This document shows, one piece after another, positions 47,201 through 59,613 of a DNA stretch of 64,000 nt. Position 1 is the first letter of the stretch, and each line of letters begins with the position of its first letter. The notes below the pieces were generated by a model. It was not told where the DNA came from. It worked only from the letters and a program-made list of their open reading frames with translations, and did no database searches. The translations under genes were made by a program, and so were the position numbers. The DNA is from Amaranthus tricolor (lineage: Eukaryota > Streptophyta > Magnoliopsida > Caryophyllales > Amaranthaceae): the NCBI RefSeq assembly GCF_026212465.1, contig NC_080048.1:39382375-39446374 (forward strand), read 5' to 3'.

Positions 47201-49915
47201 CAAACATTTACATTCTTTAAGATTTCGCAAACGTTATGTACTTCTCATCGAATGATAAGATTATAAGTTCTAAACAAAGAACATCGTGCACTATACCCTC
47301 ATTGCTTTTGCAAGAAGACTGGGAAAAATATTTGTCTCTTATCAGGTCAGTTGTACTGTTCAGGCTAGATCCTCTGTCAGACAAGGTATTTGGTTGCTGA
47401 AACTTGTCTCTTCGGTAAAAGTAGCAGACAACAAATGCAATAAATGCAAATGTAACGAGCACCAAACATATGACGAGAATGATTATTATATTACTCGTAT
47501 ATATGTGCTTGCTTGTAGCCGGAGGACTAGTAAGAACTCCTGTTATAAAGAAAAAGCAATAGCTTTAGTAAGCAGCAAAACATTTGAACCTTTCTAAAGA
47601 CTTTTGGCTAACAGATTTCCGCATAAAATTAAAGGAGTAAGCATAATACGCCTCACTAAGAAACACAGGTATGAGTGAAGTTAAAGATTCAAATGTGAAA
47701 GTCAAAATTAAAAGCTGGAAGAATTGACAACAATTAGTCCCAGATATAATTCTAAATTGATAGCTTAAAAATCACTATCCAACGTTTAGATTTTATAACG
47801 AAAACCCATTCTAACTACGAAAAATGGTTAACACATGCATCATGCATACACACATCTTTCTCTCAGTATAGATGTAGTTGATGCATATGATTCAAATTCT
47901 ACTTCCTCTGTTTTTCTTTGCGTGGTATTTGGTTGTGTCAATATAAAAATTAATACTAGTCGAATGTGTATCTTTCAAACAATGCCAATGCTTTAAAATG
48001 GTTGCAACTTCAATTTTAATGGGTTAGCTGGTAAGAAGTGGTGGGCACATATTGTAAATGTCAACAAACAGGGGTCATGCAATGGATTTACATTGAATAG
48101 ACTTGATAATTTTAACAAGAGCAAGCCATGCGACAAAGGTAGTAAAGACTACATATAAATTTAGCTCAATATAAGAATGAGGAACGTCTTAACATGTAAT
48201 TTATATTAATGGGTTGAATATAAATACAATCTAATACCAAAATGTTGCCAATTGTAGTAGCAACCATTTAAGCAGAGATACATATAGTTATAAACTTACC
48301 GGATGTGCAATTACAGGCTGTAAAGCAGCTAGTGTTTTGATCATTTGCTGCAAGCCGAGGCAATTGACCACTATCACAGGAACATGTCCAAGAATTTCCT
48401 GTAGATCCTACAGTTATTACAGCAAACAAATCCGAAAAGAGGACTAATTAATAACATTGAAGTTTGGGCATAGGCTATATCACAATACATGCAGCAGACG
48501 AGATATGTTTACATCCAAACTAATAGTAAGGCTCTTAAGACTCTTGTATAAAATAGACTTCTAAAGAGAATATTTAATAGATGGTTGGATAAGCCACAGT
48601 AAATTTACAAGTTTCCGACTCTTGAATGTCCATCCATAGCGGCGCAAGCTTTCAATATGGCAAAGATAACATTTGACAATGCCGTTTATAAGAAACAAGT
48701 ACGTTTAACCAGCCCATTTTATGTGTTGTTTAGTCTTAATTTTCATGATACCAATGATACACAACAATGCACATCAGAAGCTAACGTACCAGGTTGGCAA
48801 TCACAAGATGCGGAGCAGTTAGCTACATCGATGGAACTCTGTGTTTCTTTATAAGAACATAAGCAAGTCCACTTAGTTCCAGATGAATTTGAAACCTGTT
48901 CTGCAAACATATAGAAAAGAAACTCAGGTTTTCTTCTTTTTCTCGTTCCACTAATCAACTTTTAATTCCATCTGGTTTCACTTTTTAGCTAGTTTGATGG
49001 AAATTCATTAGAATTACAGCTGAACTAGTGGAATTTAAAATCTCTAAACAATTCCGAAAGGAGATAATCACATGTCATTATTAAGAAATATTAAATAGCA
49101 TGAGCCAACAACAAATACGACAATGACGAGCCTTATGTGCCAAACGATTGGGGCCGCTTACATGAATCAATATATAAGTTTTAGTGGTTGTCCACATTAA
49201 TTCTTTTTCATTCAGTGATCGATTTTCATATTCATGTCTTCCTGGTCACATGAGCCAAAAAGAATAAAGAAAAAGCCTCTCAGCCAGGACAGAACTAAAT
49301 GTTTTTATAAAAGAGGCAAATTGGTCATTTAAGTTTTTAAAGTTAGTCAAGTTAACAATTTTTCCAACATTTTCAAAATGTGCAACATTTTTATATCATT
49401 TTTTAAACATAATTTGAAACTTGGGGAGACCGAGGCTCCTGCCAGCCCCCATGATGTTCTGCCTCTGCTCTAAGCTAAGGTTCTGAAAATTGCACTGAAC
49501 CAAGCAATCACTCGCAAGTTGCAATCCTACTGTGAACAGAACTACATGATGGCAAGCAAACAACATGAAACATCCCACTTATGACACAGCAGCCTCACTG
49601 AAATTCCAGCAAGGCTGGGTAGAACAATTTGACTTGTAAAGACAAAAAAAAACAGTTGCTAATATGATCATTGAGGTGCAAAGGTACAGTCTGAGACAGT
49701 AAATTACTAATAGAAAGCACAATGTATTCCGATCATCTCAACTAAGTCCAAACCATAATGAAACTAGAATGACACCATAACAATATACTATTAGGTGCCA
49801 TGACTTTATAAATAGATAATACAACGTTATTTGATAGGTACTAACCACATGTTATTTGTTGAATCCAGATCAAGAACAAGAGAAATGGATAAATGCTTTG
49901 CAGCTGGAGCTTCAT
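44288..49915 (-). CDS. NCRK: NCRK-type receptor-like serine/threonine kinase
   Basis: Nine coding exons on the minus strand: 49915-49846, 48900-48790, 48407-48300, 47539-47297, 47129-46888, 46778-46488, 46056-45820, 45149-44922, 44605-44288; 615 aa. The first is a 70-nt exon encoding a hydrophobic signal peptide ([17 protein letters not shown]...). The short ectodomain has two Cys-rich modules (WTCLCS...CSASCDC and WTCSCD...CFTACNC). One transmembrane helix lies at about 114-138. The kinase domain has the Gly loop [34 protein letters not shown] (DLG in place of DFG), [10 protein letters not shown] and [15 protein letters not shown]. Family knowledge: Arabidopsis NCRK is a plasma-membrane/endosomal kinase that binds ROP GTPases. 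The Lys, Glu and both catalytic Asp residues are in place, so activity is plausible. The C-terminal 100 residues are Ser-rich and variable. Confidence 0.9.
45234..45463. mobile_element. Inverted copy of the 9115-9329 MITE
   Basis: Ends CATAGTGCAAAAT and ATTTTTGCACTATAG. The segment GTTGTTACCGTGATCGCACC matches the reverse complement of the 9.1-kb copy's inner arm. Lies in the NCRK-like intron between the seventh and eighth coding exons. Confidence 0.6.
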
Positions 49916-52900
49916 CTTTATCTATAGTTGAATAGAACTGCAAAAGAAGGAGAGGCTATTAAGTTCATCATCCAACAAGCCAAACAGACATTTCTGTGTT
50001 ATTCTATACTAGATGTATGTAGCTATTTAACAGCAAGCAAGCAAAGCATCAAATATAACTGAAGATATGCCTTGCAATGTGTTAAGCTTTAGAGGCAAAT
50101 AAAGACAAACCAGCAAAGCAGAAAACTTATAAAATTAAGTGTTACACCAACCTTTCTACAGTTTTAAGTTAAAAAGAACATGATTACTTTAAAAAGCAAA
50201 GCATCTTTACAATTTCAATGATTTACTAGTAGAATTAGAAAGAAAACATAGTACTTCATCCGTCCCAAAGACGTGTTCCTGTTTAATAAAAAATGACTCG
50301 TATGAATAAAAAGGTGGAACATATCTCTGATAGAATAAAAAAGTGATCTGTATGATTGTTTAAGCAGTGAAAACCCAGAAACAAAGAAGAAACTGCTGAA
50401 ACGGAAGAAAGCTCTGCACATACCTTCACAAAAAGTAAGGTTGGGACATCAGGAGCATATCTTAAACATCAAATGCTCCCAGCAACCAAATCTGTCGAAG
50501 AATTGTCTTCAAAATCAGCTATATATGCCTCTGTGGTTGATAGCACACAAATTAGCCAAAAATTTGGTGTAAGATGAAAAGAGTAGCTTAAATTACATTT
50601 TAAGTGTATCTCCTAACAAGATCAGCTTTGGAGTTTTCAAAACGCCAAGCCATTACACAAATCAGATTCGAGAAGTAAAAAAAAAAAGTCAAGGTCCTAT
50701 CTTACATATTTGAGAGTCAAACAAGAATCAACCGAACCCATGGTTGGCCAACAATCTATCTGACATCTCATTTCAAAATTTTTCACCTTCTACAGAAACA
50801 AATACTTCCGCAGCTACTCAGCTAATTGATGCTTGATTAGAAGCCATGCTTCATTTTCAAAACTCAAATACTCCTATACATATCTACCTAAATACTCCTA
50901 TAAAACAACCACCAACGACCAGTATTAATCTAAAATACCCGATATCTTCATAACAGATTTACAGATTCATCACTAATTGCATCATGCTCATTCAAAATGA
51001 TCAACAACTCATACGTTGCAGATCAAGCTTTCAAGAAAAAGAATAAAAAACCTCATATATACTAAATAGTATACACTGTGAAGTGTGAACTGTCCATTAT
51101 GCTTAGATATATTACCTTAGAAGATTTATCCCTACGAATACTAGGAACACAAACAGAAGTATGCAACAATGAACATAGTCAGCAATGTAAGTCTTATCAT
51201 CAGCCTACAAAAATTTACCGACTTTCATCCTCAACACTCAACAAAGTACATTCTACTACCGAAACCCAAACCAACATTGCTAGTACAAGAGCAAAAGACA
51301 AGATTTCCACGTTAAGGCATCAAATATATGGAAAAGGAAATTGATGGATTATACACAGTATAATAGAAATCCATCATTCCAAACATTGCCAAAGCTAATC
51401 TTTTGCATAGAAGAAAGCGACTTCTCAACCATTACAAGAATATCATATATAAATTCTATAAAATATCAATAAAGATTAAAGATAATGACAATTGTTATTA
51501 TTGTGCTTCCCATGATTCTAGCTAAGTCTTCAAAATCCCTGTACATAAAATATTAATAGTATATGCTTTTATTATTCACCCACATCAAATGCATAGTCAA
51601 CATTCAATTAATAATTCAGTCATATTTCAAATTTAAATGCACCAAAAAAAAAAGAAAAGAAAAATGGTGCACGGTTTTTCATCACTCCTTTGAACTCCTA
51701 CTACTTGGCTTTAAAGTTATAAATACACACGCGCTAAGTCATGAAAAAAGACGTGTAAATAATAAATGATAATGATTCCTCAACATCTTAAACAATTAAT
51801 AAGAAATAATTAATGCTAAATGAAATCACCATGTTCACTGCTCCACCAGCTCAATATCTGAATAACCGACAGAAATATTCAAATTAAAAATATTTCAAGG
51901 GATGTAAATCAAAGACTATATAATATAACATATAAACCATCAGCTTAAGCCTTGGAATTTTGATACCATGAACAAAACTAACTAAAAGTTTTAAGATGAT
52001 AGTTGGATCATATGCTTTATATTCTACCAATAATTTTAGCATGTGAAAGGTGTCTAACCGTGCACGCACTCCTAATTTAAAGGACCTCAGGTATTAGTTC
52101 AAACAAGTTAATTGGCTTTTGTTTATTTAAATGTTATTGGCCTCAAATTTTCTAAAAAAAATGTAATAAATAAGTCTCAACAATTATTGTGTATGTTAGT
52201 CAAAAAAAGTAGAACTATGTTAATTGTTACTTACAAACGTATACCCATGTCAAATATTTATACATGTGAAGTATAGATTTTAACTATTTTGTTAAAGGTA
52301 TAAATTTTGATTTTAATTAAAGTGATCAAATATTCTACCTATTTTCGAGTGTCAAGATTCGACACGGGTAAGAATACCCCATGTTGTATAAATACCTACT
52401 ATCAAGTATCAGCTTGACCATTTTGTGGAAATTGTGAGTTTGAGCTAAATTGAAGTGTTCAAATGTTATATCTCAGCAAATGAGGTTTTGAACAGGTTCA
52501 ACATAATCGAGAGTATATGACTCTGAAAAATTAAAAGCATTAATATTATTAGTTACATAGTAAAACATGTTAAGTATTTAAAATATAAAATTGTTAGAAA
52601 ATATAATTTTTAAAATTACATGCAACTTAAAAGAATTTATCGATTTCATTCCGCCTTTGCATGTAAGTTCGATTGTCAAGATTCAATACGGTTAACATAA
52701 CAAGTAAAGAGCGTGAGCAATAGACATTTAGACTCTACTTCTCCATATCTTTTCAAGATTCTGGTACGTGATATAAAACTCTATAACATAATTTTTTTTT
52801 AAGTATAGTATCAATTCTTATGGTCTACTAATTTATTGACTAAACTTCTTTCCATTCCCTGTCGTCCAGCTTAACTTATTGCCTGAGCATATATACCCTA

Positions 52901-53300
52901 AATGTTTTAAGAACAATTCATTCCAAATTTTGTCATTTTTCTATAAATTATGATCAATACTATTAATATTAATGCATATTTCTAATGTAAGAATACAGTG
53001 CATTTCCAGCATAATTATAGACTAAATTCGAAAATCTGATATTGAAAAATCAAAATTAGGACGAAAAATCAAGAATTACCTGAGCTACTGAACTTTTCCC
53101 TGAGAATCAAACGACGGAAATCTAATCATAAAAGTAAGATAGATTGAATTGTGAATAATTGTCGATAAATCAGTAAAGGGTTTATGAAGATGATGATGAA
53201 GTTTGTTGAGTAGAATGAGAGAGAAGAAAAGGGAAGAGTGAAGAAAACTGTAGTAGAAACGGGCATGAAAATAGGACAGGAATGACGCCATAGCAACGGT
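49916..53300 (-). other. Probable 5' leader exons and 3.1-kb leader intron of the NCRK-like gene
   Basis: On the minus strand a CT-rich stretch (about 53300-53080) ends CTCAG|gtaatt, and an acceptor tttgcag at 49938-49944 starts a 22-nt leader exon (49937-49916) directly before the ATG. This would leave a 3.1-kb intron in the 5' leader. It contains a Stowaway-end-like fragment near 50252-50345. No protein gene was recognised inside. Transcript data are not available here, so this is inference. Confidence 0.5.
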
Positions 53301-53842
53301 TCAATCGAGAGGTCCCCACTACCTAAATTCAGTTTTCACTCCCAAATGAACATTGAAATAAATGCCCAATTTCGAGTTTGACGAAAATAAGCCACGCTAT
53401 AGATGGTATCACTATGTTGGCTTAACAAATGTTGTTAGTCATCTCGCCCATTAAAATTGCTACGTATTAATCACAAATGTGATATAACAATTTGATTAGA
53501 ATAGAAAGGTAAGTGTTCTTTTGTTTAGTCTAAGTCTCATCGAATCGATTTCGATTCACGTGTAATGAGTTAGGTCAAAATCGAACTTTGTGGTAAATAT
53601 CGGGTTTAAAGTCAGGTTCGATTATGCATAGTAGGGTAAATGTCGTATCAACTATGTTTTGAACACCTATACTTGAAACTACAGAAGAGAAAATTATTAT
53701 TTTGAGGCGGGTTTGGCTTTCATAGTTCATTAAACTAAATAAAGATGTAATATGTTACAATATTCTCTGAAGGAAGTCTTATATGCGGTCATCCTATATT
53801 TATAACATGGTAAATGGGTCAGCCCACTATGCGATTAGTTCT
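53301..53842. other. Gap between NCRK-like leader and the MULE
   Basis: Likely contains the NCRK-like promoter. Its distal part, about 53758-53842, is a copy of the dispersed repeat at 32077-32153 in inverted orientation, cut by the MULE insertion. Confidence 0.6.
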
Positions 53843-53980
53843 GAAAATTTGAAAAGGATAAAACAAATTTTCAAAAAAAATGAACATAATAAACAACTTT
53901 CAACTTTATTCTAAATATAAGCATGAAATTCCCAAGCCTGAGGTTTGGGGCTTTTCGCAGTTAGTAACTGCGAACAGGTC
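53843..53980. repeat. MULE left terminal inverted repeat
   Basis: Matches the reverse complement of about 58160-58291 from the outermost base inward. It contains a perfect 21-bp palindrome at 53954-53974 centred on GTTAGTAAC. A looser copy of the palindrome follows at 54000-54022. Confidence 0.88.
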
Positions 53981-54197
53981 AAAAAAGACAAAATAGCTAT
54001 TCGCCAGTTTTGATAACTGCGAACAGCCCCTTTACTTAATTTTTTTTTCCTAATTATTGAGTTGTTATTTGTTGTATTTGCATTAGAGACATTAGAATAA
54101 GTAATTACAAGTCAATGTATGTTTCAGGCGGAATGATTCATCGCTAAAACTCCAAACATTCGTAAGTCAAAGCTTGGAGGCTATGATAAAGTAAATA

Positions 54198-54397
<200 letters not shown>

Positions 54398-54422
54398 GAT
54401 CCAAATACACAAAAGCGAAATG

Positions 54423-56183
54423 TTAACGCTTACGACCCTCATCTACCCTATCCAACTGAGTTGGTCTCCTACGCCTCCTATGGTAGTAAGAGGCGTTCGG
54501 GTGTCGCTCTGGCAGGGGAGGGGACTGGTACTGTGATGGCTGTGATGGGCCAGCCTGCGAGGTCCTCGCAACGTCAACGGGGTATGAAAGGTCCATCTCC
54601 TCCAAATAATAGTCATAAGCAGGAGATGAGACGTGCGTATGGGCGGTAGCCGGTGAGGACTCTGCAGCGATTTCCGATATGAAGTGTTGGAACTGCGTGC
54701 TGACGAGCATGCCTTGCGCAATCTCCCTCACCGGCTCCTCATGGCTGTACCGCATCACTGCTGCTGCATCTTGTGCCTGCAATGAATATTTCGTTAATGT
54801 AATATTATATTATGTAATCGGCAACTAAATCATTTAAATGCAAATAAAGACTTACAAATTGGGTCATCGTAGGCGTAGCAGGTGCGTAATATGCTGCTGC
54901 GATGATGCCACGTGATGTCATCCATCGGCGAGTGATGGAGAGGAACCACGGCATGTAGTCTGGTGTAGTAGGTGCGCCATGAACATCGATCGGCGCACCT
55001 TAGGCCAGGTCTACGATCTCAACGAGCGATGTGGCACCTGTTGATCTCCACCCAGTTTTTCGTACCCTGATTTTTGCGCGAAATCAGGTGCAACTCGGGT
55101 TCAGTGTCACAAGGCGGTGGAATGCCCTGTATCAACCCATATTGGTGCAGTACGCACTCAGATAGATGTACTTCGACAATGTCAAAGCATATGAGTGGCA
55201 CAGAAGCCCTCCACACACCTGAATGAACCCCGAGTGCTCGGGTACAGCTGTGTAGGCTTCCGCAGTGTACGGGTCCCACAAAAACTAAAATACATGTTAT
55301 GAAAATGTAAGTGATGTGTTATTTAAATTGCACTAATGTTAATGAGTACTAAAATATTTACCTGGTTGAGTCGTAACAGGTCTAATTGATCTCGATGGAA
55401 TCCGAGATCGGTCCCGGTGTGCTTGCGTGTCCAACATGCAAAATTTCACCTTAAACCATACGCAGCATCTGGTGGGGGTTGTTGCGGAGGAGCAACATCA
55501 CCACGACCAACGGTTCCTGTAAGGTTGGCCAATAAAAATATGCTCCCACGCCCACAGCTGAAGATTGAAAATCTAATTAGTATATAATTCAACAAATGCG
55601 GTTTAGAATTAAATGTTTATTACCTGTAATATGACTAGTGGTCCTGCAATTTTCCTGACGTTCTTATGAGCAGCATCACATAACCTCCGTACAAGTATCC
55701 TAGGGCTGCGGAGCCCCAGCTATACTCGGCGATGTGCTCCCAGGGGTACTTAAGTAAAGTCAAGTATAGGAGCTGTATCTGGTTGTTTGTTTTTTCGGCA
55801 AACAACACAACTTCTATCAAATATAAGAGGTACGCCTTAGCGTACCTCGAAATGGTGCCTTCATCAGCATCTTCGTGGAGATGCGAGAAGGTTTGAACTA
55901 ACCATGTGCACCGCAAATCGCTCCCCCTGATCACTTCCGCTAGAGGGCGCTCTCCCAATATGCGATGCACCATGTCACGCCAGCTTGATAGCTGGCGTCC
56001 GGCTGTACACACGACATGTCCCTCGATGGGAAGCCGCGTTAGTAAGGCTACATCAAGCAGTGTGATGGTAGCTTCACCTAGAGGTAGATGAAATGTGTGT
56101 GTCTCCTGATGCCATCTCTCGACCAGTGCTGTGATAATAGCACGGTCAACTCTGCCGTATGCAACGAGGTGGAAGTCATACAA
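54423..56183 (-). pseudogene. Plant mobile domain (PMD, MAIN/MAIL1-like) frame in the MULE, broken
   Basis: The segment 56183-55635 encodes a PMD with the family pattern VDRAIITALVERWHQETHTF, HLPLGEATITLLDVALLTRL and PIEGHVV. After a probable intron (about 55622-55568) it resumes with LWAWEHIFIGQPY, then meets a stop. About 55279-55019 gives a later PMD part (RASVPLICFDIVEVHL) in another frame, and 54782-54423 gives a Pro/Arg-rich tail. Known: PMDs occur in plant silencing proteins MAIN and MAIL1 and, in many plant genomes, in transposons. Here at least one in-frame stop and frame changes make an intact product unlikely. No gene symbol is justified. Confidence 0.75.
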
Positions 56184-56214
56184 CCTCGTGAGCTACAGGT
56201 ATGAGATGACCCTT

Positions 56215-57437
56215 TTATCGATCACCCATAGAACGTTTAAAGGCCCAAAAGACACGTTGGAAGGTCCTAATATTAGGTCTCACATATACACCCGTGTCAG
56301 TGTCCTCCTTAAAATACCACTCAAGTACTAAGCCCGGGTTGGAATGTTGCAAAGTTTCTAAAAAGCGTGGAAGGAGTGAGTAAGAACCTTCCCAAGTCCC
56401 GTATATGGGCAACAAGGTTTGTTGCTTAGCACACCACACTCGCTTATAATTCACATCCACACCAAAACGAACTTTAACCATTTGCCGTACGATAGATACC
56501 TTAATGGATGGGTCTTTAGCAATACAATTTCTAATGACATTGTTGATGACAGAAGATGTCAAGTGAATGTGTCCAGCCGAAACAGTGTCACTACCCAAAA
56601 CACAAGACCCATGCTTACCCTTATACGTAACAATACGCCATGAAGATAAATATGAATCAAACGCAGCCCAAAGTCTCCACGAACAGCCCCGCTTACACTT
56701 CAAGGTAAGAACAGTTTGGTTTGCAGTCTCCGTTCTATACTCCACATTTCTACAAATATGATAGACTCTGATAGCTTCCAACAACGCTTTCTTGCTATCA
56801 AACATCATACCCTTCTCCAACTCTCCGACTTCGGTGTAAGTTGTATCACAAGCCTAAGTCCTCCATGAGTTTTCCTCCTCATACTCATCTAGAGGTGGAC
56901 ATAGGGTATAAGGTATAGGAGGAATGATTGTAAGAATGTTGCCTAGAGTCATGTCATTTGCTAGCGCATCCTCATCGACATCCAAATCGTCCTCAGAAGG
57001 ATCTTGAATGAGCTCATTACTCTCATTTCCATCATCCCAAGGTCCCATCTCAGCAGTTTCTCCTAAATTAACCATTGAATCAATTGGAACTTGATTCGTA
57101 GGGGGTTGAGAAAAAGTACAAGATGCGGAAGAACGAAAGGATCAGGAGTTTCCTGAGTTGATATAGGCATAGGGGTAGGAGTATGATTAGAAGCAACTAC
57201 ATTCCCTAATGGTACTTCTTCTACGTATAACTCCAAAGAAGGAATTTGGGTGGACTTTGAATGCTCCCACATAGCATCTATAGCCTCATCATCCTCAACA
57301 GGAAAGGCAAGCAATTCTCCACTCATGTCATATTTAAAGCTTATATTTACGGTACTTCTAGTGGGGTCTAATCCAATCTTAGAACATATAAAACGTTTAA
57401 ACTGGTTCAAATCCATGTTCGAGTTGCATGCAAACAA
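56215..57437 (-). pseudogene. MuDR-type transposase N-terminal region, broken
   Basis: The first frame (57437-57063) has a PB1-like/MULE N-terminal pattern (SFKYDMSGELLAFPVEDDEA). It shifts frame near 57130, and the next frame (57075-56854) is acidic and ends at a TAG at 56854-56856. The same frame resumes (56820-56215) with the MuDR DNA-binding region: GMMFDSKKALLEAIRVYHI, CKRGCSWRLWA, and VWCAKQQTLLPIYGTWEGSY. It stops at FKRSMGDR, just where the DDE catalytic domain would start. A frameshift, a nonsense codon and loss of the catalytic part make it non-functional as a transposase. Confidence 0.82.
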
Positions 57438-58300
57438 CCTACGTCTTCCCCCAACATAATGAACTTTGCCACTACTTTCTCGAATAGAACCATTCTAAAA
57501 ACATACTATAGTGACTCGAAATGATGTCATTTTCTACATTAATACAAACAAAATCAACATCATCATCAACTTCATGCCCATACAAGTACATTATATTCAT
57601 TTGATTATAATCTTTTTTGGTCTAAAAATTATTAAAGTTCATAATGTAACTAAGTTCATACATATATAATACACATAAAATCCAAATAATAAATCAATTA
57701 ATAAGTTCATAAATGATATTTCTAATATCAACATCAACATCAACATTTCTAATAATATTATCAACATTGAATTCAACTAATTCAATAAGCTCATCAACAA
57801 CAATACTTCCAAAAATAACATAAAGCTATAAAAACAATTAAAAATTACGTTGAATAGTTATAGATAATTAAGAAGAGTCTTGATTTAAGAACTAGTAACC
57901 TACATTTGAAAAAATAAGCAAATTTGATTAAAACCCTAAAAAATTACATATATACTAAAAAAACGCAAACAAGTTTACCTTTGAGCAAGCTAGAGTATCC
58001 CAGACTAATTTTGAAGTGCCAAATTGAAAGTGGAATGCAAGAACTGATGGATTGAATCTATGGTTTTAGAGAGAGAATGTCGAATGATGAGGTAGGGTTT
58101 TGAGAATTGGGGAAAATGGGAAAATAGGAAGTTGATCTGCGTATTTATGGATCATTTTGTTCGCCGTTAGTAATTGCGAACAGGTCCAAACCTCAGGTGT
58201 GGGAATGTCACGCTTAGTTTTGGAATAAAATTGAAATTTGTATTATTTTGTTCATTTTTTTGATAAATTGGATTAAACATTTCAAATTTTCATTAGTTCT

Positions 58301-59354
58301 AAGGCTTATGTGATCATATTTATATGATTACTTTTAACGCTTATGTGATCACTTTTAAAGCATATGTGATTACTTTTTAGACCTATGTGATCATTTTTGA
58401 TTTACTGTGTGATTACTTTTAAAGCTTATGTGGTTATTTTTAAAGCATACGTGATCACTTTTAAAGCATATAAAATCACTTTGATATTATAAATACTTAC
58501 TTTTAAAGCATATATGATCACATTTTAGATCTATGTGATTACTTTTAAGGCCTATGTAATCAGTTTTAAGACATATGTAATCATTTTTAATTTTCAAGTC
58601 CACCATCACCACCACCTCAAAACACAATCTTCATAAGTTTTAAAAGTGATTACATAAGCCTAAAAAGTAATCACATATGATTTTAAAAGTGATCACATAA
58701 TAATATAAAAAATAAGCACATACGCTTTAAATATAATGAGGTAAACCTTTTAAAAAGTAATCACATATAAAATTGCATCCTAATTTTAAGATTGTCGAAA
58801 CATAAATAGTATATTCTCTCCATCCCTTAAAACCAACAATTTTAGTTTTTCATTTTTAAGCTTTCACAACCCCAAAACTTAAACCCAACCATACCACCTC
58901 TTCAATTATAATTTTTTATAACATATATCTCATAAACACCAACTTTTTGGTTACCCTTAAATATCCTCTTAATCTCAAGTCTCAACTATTTGGTCAACAA
59001 ACTATTTTTAATTAGCTTAGAAAACATTTATCAAACTTTTTTTACTGTTTAACTAACTACAAAACTAAAAGCTAAAAGTCAATCAACATACCAATTACGA
59101 ACCACAAAAGTGATTTGCCAAACTAATCCACTCCAATTTTTTTTGTAATTGACCACTAACCCCATAATCTCATTTGATTAATTAAAGGAAAAGTGTAATA
59201 AACAAAGCTAATTAGTAATTTTAATAATAATAATTAGTAATAATTATAATAATAATAATACTTATTCGTAATTACATTGGGTTTTGAGCTACCCCAATCC
59301 CATCATTCCCCTAACTTGCTTTAAACAATTTTTGAATTAATTTATTAATATTAA
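58301..59354. other. Gap between MULE and WAV3-like gene
   Basis: The first part is the 21-bp repeat and its inverted half (58303-58770). The rest is AT-rich, with a half Stowaway-like end (CTCTCCATCCCTT near 58815), and leads into the promoter at about 59355. Confidence 0.65.
58303..58770. repeat. Degenerate 21-bp tandem repeat folded into a large palindrome
   Basis: About a dozen units of the type CTTATGTGATCACTTTTAAAG run from 58303 to about 58592. After a spacer of roughly 40 bp the complementary units (AAAAGTGATTACATAAGCC, AAAAGTGATCACATAA) run in the opposite direction to about 58770. Confidence 0.8.
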
Positions 59355-59613
59355 TATAAATATTCCACTCCATATTCTTTATTTCTCCTTTCTTTTTCTC
59401 CCTCTCCCTTCCTCTCCAAAGTCAAAAATTCCAAAATCCACATCTCTCTTTCATGGCCGCCATACCAACACCATACCTTTCAACCTTCCCTTCCGTTCCC
59501 CATAAAGCTTAAATCTATTCATCAATGGCGTCTCAATAATTCTTCCTCTAAATCTGATCTCCGTATTTCCCTCCTTTTGTTCTCTCCCTAGTTTCCTCCG
59601 CCATCGTTCAAGA
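59355..59613 (+). promoter_or_regulatory. WAV3-like promoter TATA box, CT-rich leader and two uORFs
   Basis: TATAAATA at 59355-59362 is followed by a CT-rich leader. Two short upstream ORFs precede the main ATG: 59453-59512 (19 codons plus stop) and 59525-59539 (MASQ). They would be expected to lower translation of the main frame if they lie in the mature leader. Confidence 0.55.

Noticed and set aside
53085..53291. Separate small protein gene of 68 aa
   Set aside because: Composition is that of a CT-rich leader and its end coincides with a good splice donor; more likely the NCRK-like leader exon.
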